The notes: a model not told the origin generated them from the sequence alone. A DNA stretch of 64,000 nucleotides from Shewanella sediminis HAW-EB3 (GCF_000018025.1 NC_009831.1:5146001-5210000), one strand, 5' to 3'; counted from the first letter of the stretch, positions 8,547-18,923 are shown. Translations and numbers: made by a program.

Positions 8547-8840
8547 CTAAAAAGACTCGAGCATACTATCGCAAGTCAAGCCACCGTCCTCGGTAGCAAC
8601 ACACAAGTGACCGCATTGAAAGCTGCCAACACCTGAGTCACTTAACCTAATCAAGCCTTTTCCCTTGGCAATGCATTGCTCCGATGTCGCATAGTAGCCC
8701 GAAATATTTTCACTCAAGGTTACCGACTCGGGGATCTCTTTCGAGTCAGCATAATAAAACAGTGTCCACTGCGGATCTTGGGTACAAGCCATCAAGCTTG
8801 AAAGCGACAGAAACAACAATACCAACCAACGAAAACGCAT
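8547..8840 (-). CDS. Small putative lipoprotein
   Basis: 97 residues from MRFRWLVLLFLSLSS, with the lipobox SLMAC at about residues 15-19. The mature part is short and acidic with several cysteines (CQ.., CGHLC, TCDS) that could form disulfides. An in-frame ATG five codons upstream (8855) is possible but extends the signal needlessly. No recognised family. Same strand as srkA and separated from the next small gene by 43 bases, so it may share that transcript. Confidence 0.6.
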   Translation of the reverse strand: MRFRWLVLLFLSLSSLMACTQDPQWTLFYYADSKEIPESVTLSENISGYYATSEQCIAKGKGLIRLSDSGVGSFQCGHLCVATEDGGLTCDSMLESF

Positions 8841-8969
8841 AAACTCTCCACTCATTCACGAACTCAGCCCAATAAAAAAGGCGAAACTTAGTTCGCCTTA
8901 TTTTACACCGCTTACGCTAATATACCTAAATCACTTAGATTCGCTTGAGTATATTAACTATCTACCGAA

Positions 8970-9845
<876 letters not shown>

Positions 9846-10173
9846 TGTCGTCCACCAGTGATTGACTTTAATCCATAATACCTGACCGACTCATTAACGC
9901 GAGTTTCAGACCACCTCAAAAACAGCTGAGTAAGACAGTGATTGAATGAGTCGGTATAAATAATCAGGCTATATCTATTTCATCTGTATATGTACAGATA
10001 GTAACCGATATTATTAATTCATTCTCTTGCTTTAAATCAAGTATTTATATCTCTTTTTCAAATAGGTATCAAAATAAAACGACTTTTATGCCGATTTCGT
10101 CCTTGTGACAAGCCTTCCACTCCATAAATCTGAATTTTGCTACACTGCATTTTTTCAGATATCGACAGCAAAG

Positions 10174-10533
10174 ATGCAAAATATTCTCATCGTAGCCCAT
10201 GAAAGCCCCTATGGAAGTGAAAAACTTTTTAATGCCTTACGTATAGCTATAGCGCTCAAAGAGCAGGAAACTGAAGTTATTAATTTAAAAATATTTTTAA
10301 TGTCAGATGCAGTCTATGGCGCTGTGAAAAACCAGGTTACACCAGATCTGAGTTATAACATCCAGCAGATGTTGGACATTCTGATTGCACAGAGTGTCCC
10401 GGTATCCTTATGTAAAACCTGTACCAATGGACGCGGAGTTTCGCAAGAGATGCTTATCGAGGGGGCAAACATAGGCACCTTAGGCAAGCTAACTCAATGG
10501 ACGCTGGATGCGACTAAGATTATGCATATATAG
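10174..10533 (+). CDS. DsrE/DsrF-family sulfur-relay-like protein
   Basis: 119 residues from MQNILIVAHESPYGSEKLFN. The pattern of a beta-alpha start, AYGSE, an ALKEQETEVINLKIFLMSDAVYGA core and CKTC near residue 97 fits the DsrE/DsrF-like (YchN) fold. The two cysteines of CKTC may be the sulfur-handling site. An upstream in-frame ATG at 10105 would add 23 residues with no family support. It is monocistronic. The role in sulfur transfer is inferred from the family only. Confidence 0.72.
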   Translation: MQNILIVAHESPYGSEKLFNALRIAIALKEQETEVINLKIFLMSDAVYGAVKNQVTPDLSYNIQQMLDILIAQSVPVSLCKTCTNGRGVSQEMLIEGANIGTLGKLTQWTLDATKIMHI

Positions 10534-10797
10534 AGCTTGTTTACTATGAGCCACTCAGGCGATTTTCATGGTAATGCCAAACTACTGGCTGGATATATCC
10601 TCCTCCCCTTTTTTGTGCACATCTTCATACTTTACACATTCAATTTTGTTTCCTGTTGAGCCAAGCGCTAAAGTACCTTAGTAATTTACTAGGGTATTAG
10701 GCGCCTGACCTATTTAAAGCTTTAAACTTAAACGCTAAAATAGTACCCATAATATATTTATAGTTTCAGTTAGAAAATTAGGTGTTGGAGAATAATA
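10534..10797. other. Intergenic region, no supported gene
   Basis: 264 bases, AT-rich near the ygbA-like start. A 37-codon ORF (10544-10657) with a hydrophobic middle is present but lacks a ribosome binding site. AATTAGGTGTTGGAG just before 10798 gives a good Shine-Dalgarno for the next gene. Confidence 0.5.
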
Positions 10798-11190
10798 ATG
10801 GCAGAGCATGAACTACTCAGTGGCAAATTATTACGTGAGTACAACACCATCCTTGCTATGGTTGAGATCTACTGTAAAGCGCATCATCAAAGTAAGGCGT
10901 CGGAGTGTCAGGAGTGTCAGGAATTTCTCGAGTACGCCCACACACGCTTAGACAGATGTCCCTATGGTCAGATTAAACCTACCTGTAATAAATGCCCGGT
11001 ACATTGCTACAAGCCTCATATGAAGGCAAAGGCGAGAGAGATCATGGTTTTTTCGGGGCCTAAGATGCTGCTGCCACACCCCATCATGGCTATTCGGCAC
11101 CTGTTTTCTGAACGGACCCCTGTACCTGAGACGGTACCGGTCGAATTTTCTAATCGACATATTCGAAAAAACAGAAAAAATCACGCCTAA
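10798..11190 (+). CDS. ygbA: YgbA-family protein (nitrous oxide-stimulated promoter family)
   Basis: 130 residues. It aligns along its length with E. coli YgbA: REYNTILAMVEIYCKAHH, a CQECQEFLEYAHTRLDRCPYG stretch, KPTCNKCPVHCYKPHMK, then GPKMLLPHPIMAIRHL. The seven or so conserved cysteines suggest a metal or FeS site. The family is induced by nitrosative stress (NsrR-regulated) in enterics; no clear NsrR box was identified here. A short hairpin (TCACGCC / GGCGTGG) spans the stop. Confidence 0.85.
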   Translation: MAEHELLSGKLLREYNTILAMVEIYCKAHHQSKASECQECQEFLEYAHTRLDRCPYGQIKPTCNKCPVHCYKPHMKAKAREIMVFSGPKMLLPHPIMAIRHLFSERTPVPETVPVEFSNRHIRKNRKNHA

Positions 11191-11375
11191 TCAGGCGTGG
11201 GATATTAAGCCAACAACTGCTCTAATCTAAGATGACATTAGAGCAACTCTCCCCTGTTAAGTACTTAACTCACCGATAACTCAGATTGCCATTTTGAGCA
11301 GGCTTGTGTGACATGCTTAAAATTTATTCTATATCTCTTGCATCCGGGTATCTCTTGCCATGACAATGAGTTGTT

Positions 11376-12266
11376 ATGAATGAATTAAGCACCTTTCTCA
11401 CTCAAGGTTATTGGTGGTTGTCTCTGCTCGGCGGTATTCACTGTATCGGGTTGGGTCTTTATATTCGCTATATTTACAGAGACAGCAGTGGTAATCACAA
11501 GCTACTGGCTGGTCTATTTAGTCTGATGGCACTCTATTTTTTTACCGGTATGCTTAACCGGGATAACTCCCCGGCACCGATACATTTGCTCTTTACCTTA
11601 ATCATTCCAGTCTATTTTCTCCTTATGCCTCTGCTTTATCTTTATTGCTATCGCAGCCTGCATAATATTCGTGTCCCCATAAGCCTATCTAAACACTTTT
11701 ATCTCCCAATTCTGATCGCCATTGTCATCTTTGTCGTATCACTATTAAGTTATGACTTCACTCCCGATGGAGAGTTATTACAGAACAGTGCCGGCCCTGG
11801 CCTCAGGGATTTCAAAATAGGGGCCGCTTTACCCGCACTGCTTAGTCTGCAGACCGGTTTCTATTTCATACTCATCATTCAGATGCTGAGAAAGTATCGG
11901 GGGCGTTCAGGCAGGGTACATCAAGAAAGCTTAAAGGATATTAAGTTCCGCTGGCTGTTAGTGCTCACTCTGGCCATGATGAGCAATTGGCTGGTACGTA
12001 CCGTCTTAGTCATCTTGCCATTTTATATGGGCGACCAAATCTCTGAGGTCACCCAGGCATTTACCCGATTAATACTGCTGTTGACCGTCTATCTGCTCGC
12101 CCTCTATGGACTTCAACAAATAACCAAGGCGGCCTACTTACGGGGGCGGTTTATACGTCAATCCGAGCAAGATCCTGCGAGGACTAAAGCCAGTAGTCAG
12201 CTCCTCAACTCCGAAGAGCTCAACTACCTGCAACAGTTGATGCAGGAGGATAAAAAGCACAATTAA
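11376..12266 (+). CDS. Seven-TM sensor resembling an AraC-type regulator without its DNA-binding domain
   Basis: 296 residues. About seven transmembrane helices occupy residues 10-255 (for example WWLSLLGGIHCIGLGLYI, LIIPVYFLLMPLLYLY, LLLTVYLLALYGL). The tail ends LLNSEELNYLQQLMQEDKKHN. This layout matches membrane-bound AraC/XylS regulators, where the tail leads into a roughly 100-residue HTH; here translation stops at that point and only 29 bases separate the stop from the convergent tetR gene. It could be a truncated regulator or a sensor acting through protein contacts. No HTH remnant is visible after the stop. Confidence 0.6.
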   Translation: MNELSTFLTQGYWWLSLLGGIHCIGLGLYIRYIYRDSSGNHKLLAGLFSLMALYFFTGMLNRDNSPAPIHLLFTLIIPVYFLLMPLLYLYCYRSLHNIRVPISLSKHFYLPILIAIVIFVVSLLSYDFTPDGELLQNSAGPGLRDFKIGAALPALLSLQTGFYFILIIQMLRKYRGRSGRVHQESLKDIKFRWLLVLTLAMMSNWLVRTVLVILPFYMGDQISEVTQAFTRLILLLTVYLLALYGLQQITKAAYLRGRFIRQSEQDPARTKASSQLLNSEELNYLQQLMQEDKKHN

Positions 12267-12295
12267 CGCAATTAGCTGACACGACGGGAGTCGAC

Positions 12296-12901
12296 CTAAG
12301 CCTTGGTTTCATAACCCTGTAAGAAACACCTTACCGCCTGCACTGAGTATTGCATCATCTCTTCATCGGACGGGATATCCACGCCCAGCACCACATCCTG
12401 AAAATAGTTTCCTCTTAGCAAGCCCATAAGCTGAGAGCTTGTCAACTCAGGCTCCTCAAGATCTATTTTTCCCTGTTGCGCCTGGCTCTGTAAAAATTCG
12501 CTGAGTCTGTCATAGAAACGATGGGGACCACGGGATAAGAAGAATTCAACCAGCTCTTTATCGCGGCGCGCTTCTCCCACTATGATGCGATACATTTCGA
12601 TGATGGGCTGCGAGCATAATGCCCTGAGATAATCGTAACCGAACAGAGCCAGCTGCTCCGACAGGTCAGATTCACTCTCCGGATCAAATTGAAACACGTT
12701 ACCAACCTCTTCGGTACAGCTGGTAATAACCTGAATCAGTATTCCTCTCTTGCAACCGAAGTAGCTATAGAGCGTCTGTTTCGAGCCGCCACAGAGATCG
12801 ATGATCTGATCTAAACTGGTCTCGGCGTAACCTTGTTCAAAAAATAGCTTAGTCGCTACCTCTATGATTTTTTGTTGCTTTTTCAACGTGGATGGACGCA
12901 T
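12296..12901 (-). CDS. TetR/AcrR-family transcriptional repressor
   Basis: 201 residues from MRPSTLKKQQKIIEVATKLF. The N-terminal HTH reads FFEQGYAETSLDQIIDLCGG-SKQTLYSYFGCKRGIL, standard for TetR; the C-terminal half is the helical ligand/dimer domain. An in-frame ATG at 12928 is possible, but the second start fits the family better. It is divergent from an EmrA/EmrB-type efflux operon whose promoter region carries palindromic boxes (13080-13102), so it most likely represses that operon and itself until an inducer binds. Confidence 0.88.
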   Translation of the reverse strand: MRPSTLKKQQKIIEVATKLFFEQGYAETSLDQIIDLCGGSKQTLYSYFGCKRGILIQVITSCTEEVGNVFQFDPESESDLSEQLALFGYDYLRALCSQPIIEMYRIIVGEARRDKELVEFFLSRGPHRFYDRLSEFLQSQAQQGKIDLEEPELTSSQLMGLLRGNYFQDVVLGVDIPSDEEMMQYSVQAVRCFLQGYETKA

Positions 12902-13079
12902 TCCAGTACCTCTTATTCTAAGTCTCAATTAAAACAGTTCTGCGCATTTCATGCAATTTATGCCCGGACTTTCGCCTCCAAATACCCGCCCACCAACCGC
13001 TACCGGCACCCGCCATAAACACTATTTCTGAGCCAGTGGTGAAAAAATAACTTGATCTATTTATAACAAATCACTTATC

Positions 13080-13102
13080 GTACTGTCCAGTACGGTACAG
13101 TA
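13080..13102. promoter_or_regulatory. Putative TetR operator
   Basis: The sequence from 13080 holds nested dyads: TACTGT at 13081 and ACAGTA further on as outer arms, with ACTG-TC-CAGT and GTAC-G-GTAC inside. It lies in the divergent tetR/emrA intergenic region just upstream of the efflux operon start, where a TetR operator is expected. Confidence 0.5.
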
Positions 13103-13123
13103 AATATGTTTGAGAGAGGTATC

Positions 13124-14173
13124 ATGAATACAAAAATTAAGGCGCTCGTTATTGCGGTGGCACTGTTAACCACCACAGGTGCCACCGTTAACACCTTTAT
13201 GCCCAACGCCGATAGTATCAAGACTGACAATGCTTACGTTCATGGCGAGATCACTCAGATAAGCGCCGAAGCCTCAGGGCGGATCACCGAGATTTTTGTC
13301 ACCGACAATCAACTCGTTCAAGCCGGAGACCTTCTGGCCACAATCGATCCACGGGATTACCTTGCTCGTCGGGATCAAGCCAAAGCGGCCCAATCCATGG
13401 CCACAGCGTCTTTAGAGAACAACCGTAGCCGAACCGAGTTGCAGCGGGTCAAGATCGACGAAACGGCAGCCTACCTGGAGGTCGCCCGTGCAACCTATGA
13501 ACTGGAACAAAGAGAGTTGCGACGCTATTCAAAACTGGTTAAAACCGGAGCTGTCAGCAAGACGCTTCATGATGCCCAAACCAATAAGGCAAGGATTGCC
13601 GACGCCAACCTGGAGGCGGCGCAGCTCAAACTTACAGCCGCAAAACATCAGCTCATCACTTTACAAACCGAGCGCTCACAAATTGTCGCACAAGAGCAGC
13701 AAACCCGTGCAGCGCTGGAGCTGAGGGAGCTCGAATTACAAGACACGCAAATATTGGCTCCCATTACGGGTCTTGTGGGTAATCGCTCGCTACAGCTTGG
13801 TAAATTCGTCAAAGCAGGCTCCGGAGTGCTGGCCATAGTGCCCATCGATAATTTATGGGTGCAGGCCAATTACAAGGAGACTCAGCTGACTCATATAAAA
13901 CCCGGCCAAGAGGTAGAAGTATTATTGGACATGTTCCCCGGCACTGAGTTTAAAGGCAGAGTAACCAGTACCTCCCCCTCTACCGGAGCCCAATTCAGCC
14001 TGCTTCCACCCGATAACGCCACCGGTAACTTCGTTAAGGTGGTTCAACGCGTGCCGGTAAAGATCCAACTCGAGATCCCCGGAGAACTTCAGGGGCGTGT
14101 CGTACCGGGACTTTCTGCAGAAGTGACCATAAATACCGAAAGTGACTCCGGCGTGCTTGAGCAGGAGGGATAA
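13124..14173 (+). CDS. EmrA/HlyD-family membrane fusion protein
   Basis: 349 residues from MNTKIKALVIAVALLTT, preceded by AGAGAGGT; an earlier in-frame start at 13106 is less likely. One N-terminal TM anchor, then the biotinyl-lipoyl half-motif (NAYVHGEITQISAEASGRI), a long alpha-hairpin at about residues 85-195, the second lipoyl half (TQILAPITGLVGNRSL) and a beta-barrel domain (NYKETQLTHIKPGQEVEV). It links an inner-membrane pump to an outer-membrane channel. The partner pump follows 3 bases downstream; no TolC gene is present locally. Confidence 0.88.
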   Translation: MNTKIKALVIAVALLTTTGATVNTFMPNADSIKTDNAYVHGEITQISAEASGRITEIFVTDNQLVQAGDLLATIDPRDYLARRDQAKAAQSMATASLENNRSRTELQRVKIDETAAYLEVARATYELEQRELRRYSKLVKTGAVSKTLHDAQTNKARIADANLEAAQLKLTAAKHQLITLQTERSQIVAQEQQTRAALELRELELQDTQILAPITGLVGNRSLQLGKFVKAGSGVLAIVPIDNLWVQANYKETQLTHIKPGQEVEVLLDMFPGTEFKGRVTSTSPSTGAQFSLLPPDNATGNFVKVVQRVPVKIQLEIPGELQGRVVPGLSAEVTINTESDSGVLEQEG

Positions 14174-14176
14174 GTG

Positions 14177-15703
14177 ATGAGCCGCCGTCACGAACTTATA
14201 CTACTGGTCACCCTGGCCATGATCCCCTTCGGTATCACCTCGGCAGTTTATAATGCCAGCGCAGCCGAGATAGCGGGCGCGCTCGGGTTATCTGCCGACG
14301 ATACCTCCTGGTTGAACATTTTCTATATTTTGACACAGCTGCTCCTCCTGCCACTCGCTTCCTGGCTGGTATATCGTATCGGTGCCACAGCAGTGCTTGC
14401 CGGTGGCGCCATATTTGGTCTGGGCAGCACTCTGATACTGGGGTTTACCACTGAGGTGGCGGCGCACTTTCTGGCCTGGGCCGGATTGGGAGTGGCTGCC
14501 AGTGCCATGCTGGTTGCGGTACAGGTACTTGTGCTACGCAACCTATCCCTCAGGGATATTGCACTGGCCGAAGGCTGCATGATGCTGATGACGACTCTGT
14601 TACCTATGGGGGTTTACCCCTGGATATTTGCGGAACTGGCCGAAAGTGGGCTCTGGCAGCTGTTATTCGCCGCTCAAACCAGCCTATATGTCATCTTGCT
14701 GGCCTGGCTATGGATGCGCCCCTTCCATGGCGAAGACAAGGTGCTCCCCGTCAGATTCAATCTGCTTCAGGCAAGCCTCATGGCCGGGGCCATCACGGGA
14801 GCGGTTCTGTTACTGATGCGTGGCCAATTCTATAACTGGTTTGACAGCCAGATCGTCATTAATCTGGCCCTGAGCACTATAGCCCTCTCACTTCTGTGTG
14901 TACTGGCCATCAAGAAGCACTGGGGACGGGGCGAATTTATCCGCTCCGATGTGTTAAGCCCCAATAAGAACAAGGTCTCCATGTACAATGCCGCCCTCGC
15001 CGGATTCGCCGTACTGGGCACCTCTATGCTGATTGGTGTTTATCTTGGCAGTGTACTTAATTACAGCCATAGCGAGCAGGGATGGGTTCAGCTGCCCGCC
15101 TTCGCTAGCATGTTCCTGGGGCTCCTGGTCAGTATCTGGGTCAGCAATCACCCGAAAATAAAGGCCGATGCAGTGGTTCCCGTCGGCGTCTTGCTGATCG
15201 TGCTTTCCAGCATCTCCCTCGCCAGCAGCAATGCGGCAAGCGGTGCCAGCGACCTGCTACCGGCGCTGATATTGCGCGGTTTCGGGGTCGGCTTGCTCAA
15301 TGTGACGGTATCCATCTCTATTCTTTCCAGCTTTAAGAGAGAACATATCTCCCAGGGCGTAGGTTACTTCTATCTGTTTCGCACCTTAGGCGGCTTAGGC
15401 GGTATGGCGCTCTTCTCTCGCATGATGAGCCAGGAGGCTTCGGGAGTGCTGAATGTACTGGGGGAAAACTTTAATCCGGACAACCCGGCCTTCATCCGAC
15501 AACAATCAGCCATGGTTGAGGTGCTCAACAACGGGATGCTGGAGGCAACTCAGGCTCGGGTCGCTCACCTGCTTGCAGGTCAGCTACAAACCCAAACCGC
15601 AGCGGTCGCCGGAGGCAATAACTTTCACTGGTTTATCGTCTCCCTTTTCATCCTCGCCCCGGTCTTGATTATCGGCAAAAAGTGGGCGGCTAAAAAAACC
15701 TGA
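14177..15703 (+). CDS. DHA2-family MFS multidrug efflux transporter (EmrB-like)
   Basis: 508 residues with about 14 transmembrane segments, the DHA2 layout. The N-terminal FGITSAVYNASAAEIAGALG and LSADDTSWLNIFYILTQLLL match the first helices of EmrB-type pumps; the A and C motif regions follow (LASWLVYRIGATAVLAGG). ATG 14177 has AGGAGG at 8 bases; GTG 14174 immediately before it is also possible. Forms an efflux unit with the fusion protein directly upstream, probably controlled by the divergent TetR gene. Substrates unknown. Confidence 0.87.
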   Translation: MSRRHELILLVTLAMIPFGITSAVYNASAAEIAGALGLSADDTSWLNIFYILTQLLLLPLASWLVYRIGATAVLAGGAIFGLGSTLILGFTTEVAAHFLAWAGLGVAASAMLVAVQVLVLRNLSLRDIALAEGCMMLMTTLLPMGVYPWIFAELAESGLWQLLFAAQTSLYVILLAWLWMRPFHGEDKVLPVRFNLLQASLMAGAITGAVLLLMRGQFYNWFDSQIVINLALSTIALSLLCVLAIKKHWGRGEFIRSDVLSPNKNKVSMYNAALAGFAVLGTSMLIGVYLGSVLNYSHSEQGWVQLPAFASMFLGLLVSIWVSNHPKIKADAVVPVGVLLIVLSSISLASSNAASGASDLLPALILRGFGVGLLNVTVSISILSSFKREHISQGVGYFYLFRTLGGLGGMALFSRMMSQEASGVLNVLGENFNPDNPAFIRQQSAMVEVLNNGMLEATQARVAHLLAGQLQTQTAAVAGGNNFHWFIVSLFILAPVLIIGKKWAAKKT

Positions 15704-15996
15704 ACCAGGAGTACACCATGCCAGGGGTAAGTCTACTGCCCCTAAGGCCAGACTCTTGAAAACCAGCCATAGCACGCTCTTTACTCAGGGCGCACTCAAT
15801 GACCCGATAACGGCAGGTAAGACTAGCTGTTTTAACTCTTTTCAGCATCACGAAAAATACTAATTGTCGTAGCAATGAGGAGGAAGTTTGCGCTAATGTA
15901 TTGAGCCAAATAGTTATGATACCAATCGGCATAAGATTTTACTTCGAGCTGAGTGTCAGGGGTTCAACATCAACAATAAAAATGAGAGGGATGAAG
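15704..15996. other. Intergenic region between efflux operon and peptidase
   Basis: 293 bases. On the minus strand an 80-codon ORF (15690-15932) contains a natural-looking stretch (CRYRVIECALSKERAMAGF), but it overlaps the efflux gene end and has no clear start. ATACCAATCGGCATAAG at 15919 resembles one terminus of the MITE found at 38765, but no second terminus is near. GAGAGG at 15984 is the peptidase Shine-Dalgarno. Confidence 0.4.
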
Positions 15997-18063
15997 ATGG
16001 GAAGGGCAAATAAACTCACCGTGTTGGCCATGATTTCGGCCGGACTTTTTTTAGGTGGCTCGGCAAACGCGTTAGCCTCGCAGCGAACTCATCAAATCAC
16101 CACCGATGATTTTTTCGATATTGGGGGGATGAGTAGCGTACAGTTAAGCCCCGACGGAAAACAGGCCGTCTGGCTCGAGACGCGTTGGGATAAAGAGCTG
16201 GATAAATCCCAGCGAGACCTATGGCAGGTTAACACCAAAAACAAAAAAACCACTCGCCTAACCTTCACCAACGAGAGTGAGTCCAGCCCACAGTGGAGCG
16301 GCGATGGTCAGTATATCTACTATATTGGCAAGGTGACCCATGAAGACAAGAAAGCCCCTTACAATGGTAAGAGCCAGGTCTTTCGTATCAACCGAGATGG
16401 CGGCGATGCCGTGCCCGTGACCAAAGAGGTTGAGGGGGTCAGTTCATTTTCACTCAGTCCCGATGGTAATACCCTCTATTTCTTAGGCAGCAAGACGGTC
16501 AAAGATAAAGATGAGTGGGCGTCTATGCGTGCAGGCCACAGCGCGCCTAAATACGCCCATGGCGAAAGAAAAACCAACCCACTGTATAAGCTAGATCTCC
16601 AGCATTTCAAACAGCAACTCATTCTGGATGATGACAAAGTCGTATGGAATTTCAGTGTCAGCGATGATGGCAGTAAAGTTGCCCGAATCACGACATCAGA
16701 TAACGAGCTGGTCAACCTCGAGGGTTGGTCTGATATCGAAATTTATAATACCCGGAGCAAGAGCAACGAGGTTCTGGAAGATACGGCATGGCGCGAACAG
16801 GCTCCATCGCCCTATGGCTGGCTACTCGGACTCGATTGGCACTCAGATAACCAACAGCTCGCCTTTCGTATCGACTTCGATGGCCATCCGGGCAAGCTGT
16901 TCGTCTCCAATACTAAGACCAAGTCACTGACCGAAGTGACGCGTATCGATGATGTGACGCTAAACTCGTCAGATATTCACTGGCGCCCAAACAGTGATGA
17001 GCTCTGCTACCGCGGCGCCGATCACGCCAGGGTGAAACTCTTCTGTACTGAGGTCGAAGACGGCAAACAGGGAGATACCAGAGCAGTCGTGAATGGCGAT
17101 CTGGTGATCGGTAGCTACAGCTTCAGCCACAATGGCAAGAAGTTGGCATTTAGCCATAATGGGCTGGACCACTTCTCAGAGATGTTCATTGCCGATGCCA
17201 ATAGCAAGCGCGCCAAGTTTAAGCGCATCACCAATATCAATCCTCAGGTCGATAGCTGGATACTACCGCAAATATCCGTCGTAAAATGGAAGGCCCCCGA
17301 TGGCAGCACAGTCGAAGGTATCTTAGATCTTCCGGCGGGATATAAGAAAGAGGATGGCCCACTGCCATTAATCGTGCAGATCCATGGCGGTCCTACCTCC
17401 GCTACACCTTATGCCCTGCAACACAGATCCTACGGCCGCTCTACATTTACAGCAAATGGCTGGGCTCTGCTGTCACCCAACTATCGTGGCTCGACCGGTT
17501 ATGGCGATAAGTTCCTCACCGAACTCGTGGGTCAGGAACATGTCATCGAGGTCAATGACATCATGGCCGGTGTCGACCATCTGATCGACGAAGGTATTGT
17601 CGATGGCGATAAGATGGCCGTCATGGGATGGAGCAACGGCGGCTATCTCACTAATGCTTTGATCAGTACCAATGAGCGCTTCAAGGCGGCAAGTTCCGGC
17701 GCCGGAGTGTTCGATCAACGCCTGCAGTGGATGCTGGAAGATACACCTGGCCACGTGGTCAACTTCATGGAAGGTCTCCCCTGGGAGAAGCCAGATGCTT
17801 ACACTCATGGCTCTTCACTCACCCACGCAGATAAGATTAAAACACCAACGCTTATCCATATAGGTGAGAATGATCAACGCGTTCCAGTCGGACATGCTCA
17901 GGGTCTATATCGTGCACTCAAACATTACCTCAATGTACCGGTAGAGTTGATCGTTTATCCGGGCGAAGGTCATGGACTGAGTAAGTACCAACACAGAAAA
18001 GCTAAGATGGAGTGGGACCAGAAATGGTTCAACCACTACGTCCTCGGCAAAGCTATCGATTAA
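15997..18063 (+). CDS. S9-family prolyl oligopeptidase-like peptidase
   Basis: 688 residues from MGRANKLTVLAMISAGLFLG, a signal peptide, so periplasmic. GAGAGG sits 7 bases before ATG 15997; ATG 15991 is the alternative. Residues about 30-430 form a WD-like beta-propeller (SVQLSPDGKQAVWLETRWD, PQWSGDGQYIYYI, SFSLSPDGNTLYFLG). The C-terminal alpha/beta hydrolase has IVQIHGGPTS, the nucleophile in GWSNGGYL, the Asp in GENDQRVP and the His in YPGEGHG. It should cleave short peptides, possibly as a dipeptidyl peptidase. Single gene with its own terminator. Confidence 0.9.
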   Translation: MGRANKLTVLAMISAGLFLGGSANALASQRTHQITTDDFFDIGGMSSVQLSPDGKQAVWLETRWDKELDKSQRDLWQVNTKNKKTTRLTFTNESESSPQWSGDGQYIYYIGKVTHEDKKAPYNGKSQVFRINRDGGDAVPVTKEVEGVSSFSLSPDGNTLYFLGSKTVKDKDEWASMRAGHSAPKYAHGERKTNPLYKLDLQHFKQQLILDDDKVVWNFSVSDDGSKVARITTSDNELVNLEGWSDIEIYNTRSKSNEVLEDTAWREQAPSPYGWLLGLDWHSDNQQLAFRIDFDGHPGKLFVSNTKTKSLTEVTRIDDVTLNSSDIHWRPNSDELCYRGADHARVKLFCTEVEDGKQGDTRAVVNGDLVIGSYSFSHNGKKLAFSHNGLDHFSEMFIADANSKRAKFKRITNINPQVDSWILPQISVVKWKAPDGSTVEGILDLPAGYKKEDGPLPLIVQIHGGPTSATPYALQHRSYGRSTFTANGWALLSPNYRGSTGYGDKFLTELVGQEHVIEVNDIMAGVDHLIDEGIVDGDKMAVMGWSNGGYLTNALISTNERFKAASSGAGVFDQRLQWMLEDTPGHVVNFMEGLPWEKPDAYTHGSSLTHADKIKTPTLIHIGENDQRVPVGHAQGLYRALKHYLNVPVELIVYPGEGHGLSKYQHRKAKMEWDQKWFNHYVLGKAID

Positions 18064-18106
18064 TGCTGTCTTCATCGGTTCACTGAACCTAAGCTGACAA
18101 GTAGAT

Positions 18107-18135
18107 AAAAAAGCGCTAAAACCGGCGCTTTTTTC
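18107..18135 (+). terminator. Rho-independent terminator
   Basis: AAAAAAGCGC / GCGCTTTTTT stem with a short loop, 44 bases after the peptidase stop. Confidence 0.88.
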
Positions 18136-18208
18136 ATTTCCGGCCATTCATTTATTACACTTTGATGCGTATGCTAATCGTACTAAGTTTTATGAAACGG
18201 AGTCCAAA

Positions 18209-18775
18209 ATGAAAAAGTTCATCTCAGCCATCTCTATCGCAACCTGTTTTATCGCCACGATTTTCGCGACCCAGGTTGCCGCTGCCGATGACAGTTACTC
18301 TGAAACTATTGCGAATTTTAAACAAGCCAGTGACACCCATAAATTTTTCAATAACGCCTATGGATACGCCCTATTTCCTACCGTAGGAAAAGGTGGGTTC
18401 GGCATAGGTGCCGCCTACGGTAAAGGGCGGGTTTATAAAGGTAACAGCTATACGGGTGATACCAGCCTCTCTCAGCTATCTCTTGGCTTTCAGATTGGCG
18501 GCCAGGCCTACAGCGAGATAATCTTCTTTAAAGATGCCAAAGCTTATAACGAGTTTACCAGTGGCAGCTTCGAATTTGGCGCTCAGGCCTCCGCCGTAGC
18601 GATAACCATAGGCGCTAACGCCCAGGCCGGAACCACAGGAAATTCCAGCAGCGCAGGCAAGGCTGCGGCAAAAGCGGCCTATATCAACGGCATGGCGGTA
18701 TACACCTTAGCCAAGGGTGGCCTGATGTTTGAAGCAGCCCTTGCGGGACAGTCATTTACCTTCGAAGAGAAGTAG
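18209..18775 (+). CDS. SYLF/Ysc84-domain lipid-binding protein
   Basis: 188 residues with a signal peptide (to about VAAA, residue 26). The SYLF signature follows: FNNAYGYALFPTVGKGGFG, IGAAYGKGRVY, LGFQIGGQAYSEIIFF, and FTSGSFEFGAQASAVAI, ending KGGLMFEAALAGQSFTF. The domain binds phosphoinositides in eukaryotic Ysc84; in bacteria these exported proteins are of unclear function, probably envelope-related. A palindrome (GGTCCTAGAACC region, 18789) follows the stop. Confidence 0.88.
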   Translation: MKKFISAISIATCFIATIFATQVAAADDSYSETIANFKQASDTHKFFNNAYGYALFPTVGKGGFGIGAAYGKGRVYKGNSYTGDTSLSQLSLGFQIGGQAYSEIIFFKDAKAYNEFTSGSFEFGAQASAVAITIGANAQAGTTGNSSSAGKAAAKAAYINGMAVYTLAKGGLMFEAALAGQSFTFEEK

Positions 18776-18834
18776 ATACAGAAGGTTCTAGGTCCTAGAA
18801 CCCAGGGAATCGAACCTTCTTCTATTTTGTTGTC

Positions 18835-18923
18835 GGATAACGCCCGGAGTGAAAGTGTGCCAAAATTGTTGCGAAGCGAAAATAGCACGCGTTCACGAAT
18901 CGCTCTTAAAGCGTTTGTTAGGC
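18835..18923 (-). repeat. Integron attC site
   Basis: Read on the minus strand it begins GCCTAACAAACGC, close to the start of Vibrio cholerae repeats (TAACAAACGCC), and ends GGGCGTTATCC. The 89 bases fold: AACGC pairs with GCGTT, GAGTGA with TCGCTC, GTGTGC with GCACGC, leaving an extruded TTCGCTTCGCAA tip. This is the imperfect palindrome and box arrangement of attC. It starts 17 bases past the stop of the reverse transcriptase gene, on the same strand, as in a gene cassette. Confidence 0.82.

Noticed and set aside
10544..10657. 37-codon ORF with a hydrophobic middle
   Set aside because: No ribosome binding site and no family; it could be chance.
15690..15932. 80-codon minus-strand ORF
   Set aside because: Overlaps the efflux gene end, with no start signal; kept only as a remark in the intergenic entry.
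15919..15935. Second copy of the MITE
   Set aside because: Only one end-like sequence is present, with no inverted partner within reach.
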